The notes beneath the pieces were generated by a model. It saw only the letters and a list, made by a program, of their open reading frames with translations. It made no database searches and had not been told where the DNA came from. Positions 55,255-63,547 of a DNA stretch of 64,000 nt are shown one piece after another. A program made the position numbers and the translations under genes. This DNA is from Streptomyces sp. CB09001. Lineage in GTDB: Bacteria; Actinomycetota; Actinomycetes; Streptomycetales; Streptomycetaceae. The stretch spans positions 5,199,001 through 5,263,000 of the forward strand of contig NZ_CP026730.1 of assembly GCF_003369795.1 (NCBI RefSeq), written 5' to 3'. How positions within the stretch are numbered: position 1 is the stretch's first letter; every line of letters begins with the position of its first letter.

Positions 55255-56253
55255 TCACTCCCAGGAACCCCGCGCCGGCGGCAGCGCCCGCACCTCCGCC
55301 AGGTCCCGCTCGGTCAGCCCCAGCCGGGCCGCCCCCGCGTTCTGCGTCACCCAGCGCTCCCGCTTGGTGCCCGGCACCGGCACCACGTGCCGCCCCTGCG
55401 CCAGCACCCAGGCCAGTGCCACCTGCGCCGCGGTGACCCCGTCGCCGTGCCGGGCGGCGATCCGGCGCAGCGCGGCCACGATGGGCTGGTTGGCGGCCAT
55501 CATCTCGGCGGTGAACCGGGGGTGCCGGGCCCGCAGGTCCTCCGGTTCGAAGCCCTGGCCGGGCGTCAGCGTGCCGGTCAGGTAGCCGTTGCCCAGCGGC
55601 ATCGCGGCCAGGAAACCGACGCCGCGGGAGACGCACCACGGCAGCAGGGTCCGCAGCGCCTCCGGGGACCACACCGACAGCTCGGCCTCCACCGCGCTCA
55701 CCGGGAAGACCTGCTGCACCCGCTCCAGTTGACGGATCGTGGCGTCGTGCAGCCGGGCCCCCGGCCGCCGGGCCGAGCGCGCGCCGACCGCGCAGAGGCC
55801 GAGCGCCCGCACCTTGCCGGCCCGCACCAGCTCCGCCATCGCGCCCCAGGTCTCCTCGACGGGTATCTCGGGGTCGGCACGGTGCAGTTGGTAGAGATCG
55901 ATGACATCCGTCTGGAGCCGGCGCAGGGACGCGTCGCAGGCACGTCTCACATAGCCGGGGCGGCCGTTGGCCACGATGTGCTGCTCGCCCACCAGCAGAC
56001 CGACCTTGGTCGACACGAAGGCCTCGGACCGCCGCTCCTTCAACACCCGCCCCAGCAGCAGCTCGTTGGTGAACGGGCCGTACATGTCCGCCGTGTCCAG
56101 CAGGGAGACACCGAGGTCGAGGGCCCGGTGCACCGCCCTGAGCGACTCGTCGCCACGCTGCCGCGAGGCGCTGTACGCCCAGTTCATCGGCATGCACCCC
56201 AGTCCGACGGCCCCCACCGCGAGTGCCGTCGCGCCGATCGTCCTGCGCTCCAC
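55255..56253 (-). CDS. Aldo/keto reductase
   Basis: This 332-residue AKR has the motifs ALDLGVSLLDTADMYGPFTNELLLG (catalytic Asp and Tyr), FVSTKVGL, DVIDLYQLHRADPEIPVEETW (His), and VVPVPGTKRERWVTQN for cofactor binding. It belongs to the AKR group with yeast-type and auxin-like members. GTG 56253 is the start; upstream purines (GAGGGTCACGACCG) are weak. It is divergent from the D-2-hydroxyacid dehydrogenase gene with 74 bp between starts, and precedes the heptamer array on its 3' side. Confidence 0.9.
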   Translation of the reverse strand: MERRTIGATALAVGAVGLGCMPMNWAYSASRQRGDESLRAVHRALDLGVSLLDTADMYGPFTNELLLGRVLKERRSEAFVSTKVGLLVGEQHIVANGRPGYVRRACDASLRRLQTDVIDLYQLHRADPEIPVEETWGAMAELVRAGKVRALGLCAVGARSARRPGARLHDATIRQLERVQQVFPVSAVEAELSVWSPEALRTLLPWCVSRGVGFLAAMPLGNGYLTGTLTPGQGFEPEDLRARHPRFTAEMMAANQPIVAALRRIAARHGDGVTAAQVALAWVLAQGRHVVPVPGTKRERWVTQNAGAARLGLTERDLAEVRALPPARGSWE

Positions 56254-56327
56254 CGGTCGTGACCCTCCCTTGTCGGACCACCCAACCTAGCCTTTGCCGC
56301 TCCGCCCCCTGACATAGCCTCCTGACC

Positions 56328-57269
56328 ATGACTGCTGACGTGTGGCTGCCCATCCCGCCGGACGAGATCGAGGGCCTTCCCGAAGGTCCCGCCTACCGCC
56401 ACTGGGACGGCCAGGAGACCTATCCCGCCGACCCGGCCGACTGCGCGTTCTACGTCGTCCCCTACATGAAGCCCAGCGGGATCGGCGTACGCCCGCTGCC
56501 GGAGATGCGCTCCGTCCAGGTCGTCCAGACCCTCTCCGCGGGCATCGACCACGTCGAATCCGGCCTGAAGCACCTGCCGGCCGGCGTACGGCTGTGCAAC
56601 GCGCGCGGCGTGCACGAGGCCAGCACCGCGGAACTGACCCTGGCCCTGGTCCTGGCCTCGCTGCGCGGCATCCCGGACTTCGTGCGGGCGCAGGACCGCG
56701 GCGAGTGGCTCGGCGGGTTCCGGCCCGCGCTCGCGGACCGTACGGTCCTGATCGTCGGGTACGGGTCGATCGGCGCCGCGATCGAGGACCGGCTCGTGCC
56801 GTTCGAGGTCGCGCCGGTAGTGCGCGTCGCGCGCTCCGCCCGCACCACGGAGCGCGGCCCCGTGCACCCGCTCACCGAACTCCCCGCCCTGCTCCCGCAG
56901 GCCGATGTGGTCATCCTGTCCACACCGCTCACCGAGGCCACCCGGGGACTGGCCGACGCCGAGTTCCTGGCCCGGATGAAGGACGGTGCCCTGCTCGTCA
57001 ACGTGGCGCGCGGACCCGTCGTGGACACGAAGGCGTTGCTCGCCGAACTGGAGAGCGGACGCCTCACTGCGGCCCTCGACGTGACCGACCCCGAACCGCT
57101 GCCGCCGGGTCACCCCCTGTGGCATGCTCCCGGCATAGTCGTCAGCCCGCACGCAGGCGGTCCGACCTCCGCCTTCCTGCCGCGCGCCGAGCGGCTGCTG
57201 GTGGACCAGTTGACCCGGTTCGTGAACCGGGAGCCGTTGCGCAACGTGATCCTGACGACGGGCTCGTAA
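56328..57269 (+). CDS. D-isomer specific 2-hydroxyacid dehydrogenase
   Basis: This 313-residue NAD(P)H-dependent dehydrogenase interconverts 2-oxoacids and D-2-hydroxyacids. The Rossmann motif GYGSIGAAIEDRL sits in the centre, the catalytic Arg is in NVARGPVVD, and the acid and His are in DVTDPEPLPPGHPLWH and VSPHAGGPTSAF. The N-terminal substrate domain includes LSAGIDHVESGL. ATG 56328 begins a short divergent region with the aldo-keto reductase, suggesting co-control. Exact substrate unknown. Confidence 0.92.
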   Translation: MTADVWLPIPPDEIEGLPEGPAYRHWDGQETYPADPADCAFYVVPYMKPSGIGVRPLPEMRSVQVVQTLSAGIDHVESGLKHLPAGVRLCNARGVHEASTAELTLALVLASLRGIPDFVRAQDRGEWLGGFRPALADRTVLIVGYGSIGAAIEDRLVPFEVAPVVRVARSARTTERGPVHPLTELPALLPQADVVILSTPLTEATRGLADAEFLARMKDGALLVNVARGPVVDTKALLAELESGRLTAALDVTDPEPLPPGHPLWHAPGIVVSPHAGGPTSAFLPRAERLLVDQLTRFVNREPLRNVILTTGS

Positions 57270-57676
57270 GCCGTTTCGGGCACCCTCCGCGACTCCCCGG
57301 ATGCGGTGGGTGCGCGCATATCCGCTGGTCGTCACGGAGCGTAGAGAACCTATGTCCCTGAGTGACGAGACTGGTGTATCGTCCGACAGGGGACGCGCCG
57401 CGCACCGTACGGCGCCGGGGATGGACATCTCAGACTGTGAGGGGGGCGACGGGCGATGTACGGCCTATGGACCGACGATCCGACGCGGCGGAGCCGCCGC
57501 CGGCGACCCTGGCGCACGACCACGACCGCGCGCCGACGAGGTCGGCACGGCCACCACGGTGGCCGGGCGGCTCCGCGCTGCCCCCACCCACGCCGACCGG
57601 GCGACCGCGGAGGGCAGGACCGGCCGGCCCACCGATGCGCGCGGGACGCGGGAGCGGTGCGGACCGGGAGGCCCCG
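57270..57676 (+). other. Region of ambiguous 5' end before the PAS-GGDEF-EAL gene
   Basis: These 407 bases hold three competing reading frames. ATG 57467 would extend the following gene by 70 Pro/Arg-rich residues. A 74-codon frame at 57456-57680 has a strong GAGGGGGG site and ends exactly in a GTGA overlap with GTG 57677. A third starts at ATG 57352 but loses coding character. Third-position composition is poorer than in the gene body, so I annotate none as CDS. Confidence 0.4.
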
Positions 57677-60600
57677 GTGAGTCCGCCCCCCGTGCCCACG
57701 CTGGACGGAGCGCTGCACGGCCAGACCACGCCCGGACCGCTGCTGACCCGGCCGTCGGCCGCCACCGGCGGGCCGCCCCTCGTCCGCCAACTCGTGCTCG
57801 CCCTGGTCTGCGCGGCCTACGCCGTCGGTGCCGCGCTCGGCTGGGGTTCGCAGTACGTCGCCAAGATCATGGGCGACTTCGGGCTGAGCGCCGCCGCGGC
57901 CGCCGCCGCCGTCTCCTGCCTCCTCTACGCCCGCGGACGCCGCGTCCGCTTCCGGCCGGCCTGGCTGCTCTTCGCCCTCTCCTCCGCGATGGCGTCCCTC
58001 GGCAACCTGGTCTGGGGGTGGTACGAGGTCGTGCTGCGGGTGCCGGTGCCCAGCCCCAGCTACGCGGACCTGTTCTTCCTGTGCTTCGCCCCGCCCGCCA
58101 TCGTGGGGCTGCTCGTGCTGGCCAAGCGGCCGGTGACCAAGGCCGGCTGGATCTGCCTGGGCCTGGACGCCTGGCTCATCGGCGGTTCGCTGCTGACCCT
58201 GGCCTGGAGCCTGGCGCTCGCCCAGGCGGCCAAGGCCGAGGGCGGGTCCAGCGTGGCGCACGCGGCGCTCTCGGTGGCCTACCCGCTGCTCGACATCGCC
58301 CTCGTCAGCATGGTGCTCGCGCTGCACTTCCGGCGGTCGCCCGTCTGTCGATCCGCCGTCAACACCGCCATCGGCGCGCTCGCCCTGACCGTGGTGTGCG
58401 ACGCCCTGTTCACCTCGCCGCTGCTGCACAACAGCTACCGCTCCGGACAGTTGCTAGACGCGGGCTGGTTCGCCGGCTCCCTGCTGCTCGCGTACGCCCC
58501 CTGGGCCGCGTCCCGGCGCGGTCGGGCGACGCCGGACGAGCAGGGGACCGGCGGCCACACCCGCGTGGTGCGCGAGCACGTGCCCGGCCAGCGCGGCAGC
58601 GGCCACCAGCCCACGCCCCCCTCCGTGCCGCCCACCGCACCCACCGCCCTGCCCGGACCGGGGCAGGGCGGCGAACGGGGCCGCTACCCGGCCGCCCGCC
58701 CCATCGCCGGGTCCCTGGCCGCGCTCACGCCGTACCTCGCGGCCGCCGTCTGCACCCTGGGCATCCTCTACAACGTGCTCAACGGCCGCAGCGTCGACCG
58801 CGTGGTCCTGCTGACCGGCGGCACCGTCGTGCTCGCGCTCGTCGTCCGGCAGGGCATCATGCTGCTCGACAACATCGTCCTCACCCAGGAACTGGCCCAG
58901 AAGGAGAACCACTTCCGCTCCCTGGTCCAGGGCTCCAGCGACGTCATCATGATCGCCGCGCCCAACGGCATCCTCCGCTACGTCTCCCCGGCCGCCGCCG
59001 GGGTCTACGGACGGCCCGCGGAGGAACTGGTGGGCACCGAACTGGCCGGGCTCATCCACCCCGAGGACCTCGGCTGCGTGGTGCACGAGGTGCGCCGGTT
59101 CCTGGCCGCCAACCCGGTCGAGGAACCCACCACCCGCATCGAGTGCCGCTTCCGTTCCGGGGGCGGGGGCGGGGGCGGGGGCGGGGGCGGGGGCGGTGGA
59201 GCCTGGCTCAACGTCGAGTCCACCGTCAACCGGCACCACGGCGGCCTCATCTTCAACAGCCGGGACGTGACCGAGAGAGTGCGCCTCCAGGCGCAGCTCC
59301 AGCACAACGCCGAACACGACCCGCTCACCGACCTGCCCAACCGCGCCCTGTTCACCCGGCGCGTCCAGCAGGCCCTCTCCGGCCGCCGCGCCTCGGACCG
59401 GGGTGCCGCCCTGCGCGGTACGGCGGTGCTCTTCATCGACCTCGACGGCTTCAAGGGCGTCAACGACACCATCGGGCACCAGGCCGGTGACGAACTGCTC
59501 GTCCAGGCGGCCCGCAGACTCCACGAGGCCGTCCGCAAGGGGGACACCGCCTCCAGACTGGGCGGCGACGAGTTCGCGGCCCTGATCGTCGGGGACGGCG
59601 CCCGGGACCGGGCCGCCCGCGAGGGCCACATCCGGGAGCTGGCCGACCGGCTCAGACTGACCCTCTCCCAGCCCTACCTCATCGACGGCAACGAGGTCCG
59701 GGTCAACGCCTCCATCGGCGTCGCCTTCGCCGAGCCCGGCCTGGGCGCCGGTGAACTGCTGCGCAACGCCGACCTCGCCATGTACCGGGCCAAGGCGGGC
59801 GGCAAGGGACGCGTCGAGCTGTACCGACCACAGATGCAGCAGGACGTCGTGCGCAAGGCCGAGCTGGCAACCCGGCTGCGCGCCGCGCTGCACGACGGGG
59901 AGTTCGCCCTGCTGCACCAGCCGGTGGTCTCGCTGACGGACGGCCGGATCACGTCGGTGTGCGCCCAGGCGCGCTGGCGCTCCTCGCAGGGCGTGCTGTT
60001 CACCCCCGCCGAGTTCCTGCGGGTGACCGAGGAAGGCGACAGAACCGCCGAACTCGACCGCTGGGTGCTGCGCGAGGCCGTCGAGCAGGCCGCCGAGCGG
60101 GCGGCGACCGGGCTGTCCGTGACCGTGGCCATACGCATCGGAGCCCGCCGCCTGCTGGACCGCTCCATGCCACTCGGTTCCGTGGAGGCACTGCTGACCC
60201 GCCACGGACTGCCGCCGGGCTCCCTTGTGATCGAGCTGTCGGACATCGACCCACGGGTCGGCCTCGACGAGCTGGACCGTCGGCTGAACGCCCTGCGCAG
60301 GGTCGGTGTCCGGATCGCCCTGGACGGCTTCGGCAGCGGCTACGCGGCGATCACGGCGCTGCGGCGGCTGCCCGTGGACGTCCTCAAGCTCGACCGGGGC
60401 CTGGTCGAGGGCGTCGTGGAGTCCGCGCGACTGCACAAGATCACCAGTGGTCTGCTGCGCATCGCCACCGACCTCGGACTGAAGTCCGTGGCCGACGGCG
60501 TCGACCTGCCCGAGCAGATCGTCACCCTGCGCGCGATGGGCTGTACGCACGGACAGGGCATGGCGTTCTCCGGGGCCCTGGACGAGTACCGGCTGCGCAG

Positions 60601-60799
60601 AGCGCTGGCGGCCGGCCACTACCCGGTGCCCCACGGACCGGCCGAACCGGCCTTCGCGGGCGGCGGGGCCGGGGTCTACACCAAGAGCGTCGGAGGCCCG
60701 GGGCAGGTCACCGGCGGTGTCGCCTCCGCACTGCCGGCCGTTCTGAGTGGTGGCACGGCCCTTCGTTCACATAATGAGACTCCCGTCCCACCCACTTGA
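57677..60799 (+). CDS. Membrane PAS-GGDEF-EAL protein with degenerate EAL
   Basis: From GTG 57677 (GGGAGG six bases upstream) this 1040-residue protein has about eight to nine TM segments (residues about 35-400), a PAS domain (FRSLVQGSSDVIMIAAPNG onward) interrupted by a run of 14 glycines, a GGDEF domain (RLGGDEFAAL, motif at 629-633, intact) and an EAL domain. In that domain EAL reads CAQ (762-764), the VNLS site reads IRIG, DDFGTGYSS reads DGFGSGYAA, and VAEGVE reads VADGVD. It should make c-di-GMP but not degrade it. It is unlike rmdB in this respect. Confidence 0.87.
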   Translation: MSPPPVPTLDGALHGQTTPGPLLTRPSAATGGPPLVRQLVLALVCAAYAVGAALGWGSQYVAKIMGDFGLSAAAAAAAVSCLLYARGRRVRFRPAWLLFALSSAMASLGNLVWGWYEVVLRVPVPSPSYADLFFLCFAPPAIVGLLVLAKRPVTKAGWICLGLDAWLIGGSLLTLAWSLALAQAAKAEGGSSVAHAALSVAYPLLDIALVSMVLALHFRRSPVCRSAVNTAIGALALTVVCDALFTSPLLHNSYRSGQLLDAGWFAGSLLLAYAPWAASRRGRATPDEQGTGGHTRVVREHVPGQRGSGHQPTPPSVPPTAPTALPGPGQGGERGRYPAARPIAGSLAALTPYLAAAVCTLGILYNVLNGRSVDRVVLLTGGTVVLALVVRQGIMLLDNIVLTQELAQKENHFRSLVQGSSDVIMIAAPNGILRYVSPAAAGVYGRPAEELVGTELAGLIHPEDLGCVVHEVRRFLAANPVEEPTTRIECRFRSGGGGGGGGGGGGGGAWLNVESTVNRHHGGLIFNSRDVTERVRLQAQLQHNAEHDPLTDLPNRALFTRRVQQALSGRRASDRGAALRGTAVLFIDLDGFKGVNDTIGHQAGDELLVQAARRLHEAVRKGDTASRLGGDEFAALIVGDGARDRAAREGHIRELADRLRLTLSQPYLIDGNEVRVNASIGVAFAEPGLGAGELLRNADLAMYRAKAGGKGRVELYRPQMQQDVVRKAELATRLRAALHDGEFALLHQPVVSLTDGRITSVCAQARWRSSQGVLFTPAEFLRVTEEGDRTAELDRWVLREAVEQAAERAATGLSVTVAIRIGARRLLDRSMPLGSVEALLTRHGLPPGSLVIELSDIDPRVGLDELDRRLNALRRVGVRIALDGFGSGYAAITALRRLPVDVLKLDRGLVEGVVESARLHKITSGLLRIATDLGLKSVADGVDLPEQIVTLRAMGCTHGQGMAFSGALDEYRLRRALAAGHYPVPHGPAEPAFAGGGAGVYTKSVGGPGQVTGGVASALPAVLSGGTALRSHNETPVPPT
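59159..59194 (+). repeat. Six GGGGGC hexamer repeats in the PAS domain coding region
   Basis: Six exact copies of GGGGGC in frame encode twelve glycines, followed by GGT GGA. The hexamer unit keeps the frame for any copy number, and long G-runs form a G-quadruplex-prone coding strand. The protein feature is an isolated poly-Gly loop inside the PAS fold. Confidence 0.9.
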
Positions 60800-60806
60800 C
60801 AGTGGG
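60791..60806 (+). promoter_or_regulatory. Palindrome and -35-like site before the ilv leader
   Basis: CCCACT-TGAC-AGTGGG is a 6-bp inverted repeat that contains a consensus TTGACA (60796-60801) and the stop of the upstream gene. A matching -10 at the right distance is not visible; an earlier CATAAT (60770-60775) is an alternative -10 element. The promoter of the ilv operon therefore overlaps the end of the GGDEF gene. Confidence 0.35.
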
Positions 60807-60832
60807 TGCGCGCCGGAGGGAAGGTCAGTGCC

Positions 60833-60874
60833 ATGCGCACCCGAATTCTCGTACTTGGAAAGCGCGTCGGCTGA
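60833..60874 (+). CDS. ilv leader peptide (branched-chain attenuator)
   Basis: A 13-residue peptide, MRTRILVLGKRVG, is encoded between a GGAGGGAAGG ribosome site and TGA. Ile, Leu, Val and Leu stand in a row, with a further Val, so ribosome stalling would report branched-chain aminoacyl-tRNA levels. A T-run terminator follows 54 bases later, then ilvB. From memory, this arrangement is conserved upstream of ilvB in actinobacteria. Confidence 0.85.
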   Translation: MRTRILVLGKRVG

Positions 60875-60928
60875 AGCTGGTGACGTCCGGACCGACTCGG
60901 ACTCCCCGCGACCCACACCCGACGCGCT

Positions 60929-60966
60929 CCCCTCGCTTGCCTTACGGCACGAGGGGTTTTTTGTTG
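60929..60966 (+). terminator. Attenuator terminator upstream of ilvB
   Basis: CCCCTCG (60929-60935) pairs with CGAGGGG (60950-60956), with an inner TGCC/GGCA pairing, directly followed by a run of six T plus GTTG. It has the best T-run in the window. It lies between the leader peptide and the ilvB start. Confidence 0.88.
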
Positions 60967-61041
60967 CACAGGCACCTGCCGAGCAGCAGCACAGATCGTA
61001 CAAAACTCGCAAAAACCCTCAGCATCGAGAAGAGAATGCCG

Positions 61042-62883
61042 ATGACCGAGCAGGCCACCGGGGCTCACCCGCAGCCCCGGCCCCGATCCGGAGGACAGTC
61101 CGCCCCCGAGCACGTCACGGGTGCGCAGTCCCTCATTCGCTCGCTCGAGGAGGTCGGCGCCGACACGGTATTCGGCATTCCCGGTGGCACGATCCTTCCG
61201 GCCTACGACCCGCTGATGGACTCCACCAGGGTGCGCCACGTCCTGGTCCGGCACGAGCAGGGCGCGGGTCACGCCGCCACCGGCTACGCCCAGGCCACCG
61301 GCAAGGTGGGCGTCTGCATGGCGACCTCGGGACCCGGGGCCACCAACCTGGTCACCCCGATCGCCGACGCCAACATGGACTCCGTGCCGCTGGTCGCGAT
61401 CACCGGTCAGGTGGTGTCCTCCTCGATCGGCACGGACGCCTTCCAGGAGGCCGACATCGTCGGCATCAGCATGCCGATCACCAAGCACAGCTTCCTGGTC
61501 ACCAAGGCCGAGGACATCCCCAAGGTGATCGCGCAGGCCTTCCACATCGCCTCCACCGGCCGCCCCGGACCCGTCCTGGTCGACATCCCCAAGGACATCC
61601 TCCAGAAGAAGACGACCTTCTCCTGGCCGCCGGTCATGGACCTGCCCGGCTACCGCCCGGTCACCAAGCCGCACGCCAAGCAGATCCGCGAGGCGGCCAA
61701 GCTGATCTCCGCCGCGAAGCGCCCCGTGCTCTACGTCGGCGGCGGCGTCCTCAAGGCGAAGGCCACCGCCGAGCTGAAGGTCCTCGCCGAACTCACCGGA
61801 GCGCCCGTCACCACCACCCTGATGGCGCTCGGCGCGTTCCCCGACAGCCACCCGCTGCACGTGGGAATGCCGGGCATGCACGGTGCGGTCACCGCCGTCA
61901 CCGCGCTGCAGAAGGCCGACCTGATCGTCGCCCTCGGAGCCCGCTTCGACGACCGCGTCACCGGCAGGCTGGACAGCTTCGCCCCGTACGCCAAGATCGT
62001 CCACGCCGACATCGACCCGGCCGAGATCGGCAAGAACCGCGCCGCCGACGTCCCGATCGTCGGCGACGCCCGCGAGGTCATCGCCGACCTGGTCCAGGCG
62101 GTCCAGAAGGAGCACGACGAGGGCAGCAAGGGCGACTACACCGCCTGGTGGAAGGACCTGACCCGCTGGCGCGACACCTACCCCCTCGGCTACGACCAGC
62201 CCGAGGACGGTTCGCTCTCCCCGCAGCAGGTCATCGAGCGCATCGGGCAGCTGGCACCCGAGGGCACGATCTTCGCGGCCGGCGTCGGCCAGCACCAGAT
62301 GTGGGCCGCGCACTTCGTCCAGTACGACAAGCCCGCCACCTGGCTGAACTCCGGCGGCGCCGGGACCATGGGCTACGCCGTCCCGGCCGCCATGGGTGCC
62401 CAGGCCGGCATGCCCGAGCGCACCGTCTGGGCGATCGACGGCGACGGCTGCTTCCAGATGACCAACCAGGAACTGACCACCTGCGCCCTGAACAACATCC
62501 CGATCAAGGTCGCCGTCATCAACAACGGCGCCCTGGGGATGGTCCGCCAGTGGCAGACCCTGTTCTACAACCAGCGGTACTCCAACACGGTGCTGCACTC
62601 CGGCCCCGAGGACGTCAACCCGGACGCCCGCGGTACCCGGGTCCCCGACTTCGTGAAGCTGTCGGAGGCCATGGGCTGCCACGCCATCCGCTGCGAGGAC
62701 CCCGCCGACCTCGACAAGGTGATCGAGGAGGCGAACGCCATCAACGACCGCCCCGTCGTCGTCGACTTCATCGTCCACGAGGACGCGATGGTCTGGCCGA
62801 TGGTCGCCGCCGGCACCTCCAACGACGAGATCATGGCCGCCCGGGACGTCCGCCCCGACTTCGGCGACAACGAAGACGACTGA
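61042..62883 (+). CDS. ilvB: Acetolactate synthase large subunit
   Basis: This 613-residue ThDP enzyme condenses pyruvate (with pyruvate or 2-oxobutyrate) to acetolactate/acetohydroxybutyrate, first common step for Val, Leu and Ile. Motifs: the catalytic Glu in VLVRHEQGAGHAATGYA, FAD-binding GARFDDRVTG, and the ThDP motif GDGCFQMTNQEL...NN. ATG 61042 has AGAAGAG about seven bases upstream, better than ATG 61036. It is regulated by the leader-peptide attenuator and followed by ilvN after 21 bp. Confidence 0.97.
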   Translation: MTEQATGAHPQPRPRSGGQSAPEHVTGAQSLIRSLEEVGADTVFGIPGGTILPAYDPLMDSTRVRHVLVRHEQGAGHAATGYAQATGKVGVCMATSGPGATNLVTPIADANMDSVPLVAITGQVVSSSIGTDAFQEADIVGISMPITKHSFLVTKAEDIPKVIAQAFHIASTGRPGPVLVDIPKDILQKKTTFSWPPVMDLPGYRPVTKPHAKQIREAAKLISAAKRPVLYVGGGVLKAKATAELKVLAELTGAPVTTTLMALGAFPDSHPLHVGMPGMHGAVTAVTALQKADLIVALGARFDDRVTGRLDSFAPYAKIVHADIDPAEIGKNRAADVPIVGDAREVIADLVQAVQKEHDEGSKGDYTAWWKDLTRWRDTYPLGYDQPEDGSLSPQQVIERIGQLAPEGTIFAAGVGQHQMWAAHFVQYDKPATWLNSGGAGTMGYAVPAAMGAQAGMPERTVWAIDGDGCFQMTNQELTTCALNNIPIKVAVINNGALGMVRQWQTLFYNQRYSNTVLHSGPEDVNPDARGTRVPDFVKLSEAMGCHAIRCEDPADLDKVIEEANAINDRPVVVDFIVHEDAMVWPMVAAGTSNDEIMAARDVRPDFGDNEDD

Positions 62884-62904
62884 GCGAGAGAGACCGAAGA
62901 GACC

Positions 62905-63429
62905 ATGTCCAAGCACACGCTCTCCGTCCTGGTGGAGAACACCCCCGGCGTCCTGGCGCGGATCACCGCCCTCTTCTCCCGGCGCGGCTTCAACATCGAC
63001 TCGCTCGCCGTCGGCGTCACCGAGCACCCCGACATCTCCCGCATCACCATCGTGGTGAGCGTCGAGGACTTCCCGCTGGAGCAGGTCACCAAGCAGCTCA
63101 ACAAGCTGGTGAACGTGCTCAAGATCGTCGAGCTGGAGCCCACCCAGGCCGTCCAGCGCGAACTCGTTCTGGTGAAGGTGCGCTCCGACAACGAGACGCG
63201 CTCCCAGATCGTCGAGATCGTCCAGCTCTTCCGCGCCAAGACCGTCGACGTCTCCCCGGAGGCCGTCACCATCGAGGCCACCGGCAGCAGCGACAAGCTG
63301 TCCGCCATGCTCCGGATGCTGGAACCGTACGGCATCAAGGAACTCGTCCAGTCCGGCACGATCGCCATCGGCCGCGGCGCCCGTTCGATCACGGACCGCT
63401 CGCTGCGCGCACTCGACCGGTCCGCATAA
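62905..63429 (+). CDS. ilvN: Acetolactate synthase small (regulatory) subunit
   Basis: This 174-residue regulatory subunit carries an N-terminal ACT domain (HTLSVLVENTPGVLARITALFSRRGFNIDSL) that binds valine for feedback inhibition, and a C-terminal ACT-like domain (ALDRSA end). Length is typical of IlvN/IlvH. ATG 62905 follows AGAGAGACC. It lies 21 bp after ilvB and 118 bp before ilvC, all on one strand. A strong hairpin follows its stop, which might reduce ilvC expression relative to ilvBN. Confidence 0.97.
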   Translation: MSKHTLSVLVENTPGVLARITALFSRRGFNIDSLAVGVTEHPDISRITIVVSVEDFPLEQVTKQLNKLVNVLKIVELEPTQAVQRELVLVKVRSDNETRSQIVEIVQLFRAKTVDVSPEAVTIEATGSSDKLSAMLRMLEPYGIKELVQSGTIAIGRGARSITDRSLRALDRSA

Positions 63430-63438
63430 CGACGGAAA

Positions 63439-63468
63439 CGGGCGGCCGGGGACACCGCCGGCCGCCCG
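63439..63468 (+). terminator. Hairpin between ilvN and ilvC
   Basis: CGGGCGGCCGG (63439-63449) and its perfect complement (63458-63468) flank an 8-base loop, 9 bases after the ilvN stop. There is no T-run. It may be a partial terminator or mRNA-processing site within the ilv operon. Confidence 0.6.
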
Positions 63469-63547
63469 CATTCCGAGACCCCGAAACTTCGCCTCCCCCC
63501 ACCGGCATACGGTGGGACGCAACACCTGCACACAAGGAGAGAACCCA

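Noticed and set aside
54612..55436. Plus-strand frame reading Pro/Thr/Arg repeats through the heptamer array
   Set aside because: Its repeat part follows from a 7-bp DNA repeat, which gives a 21-bp codon pattern in any frame, and the rest is antisense to the sugar dehydrogenase and aldo/keto reductase genes.
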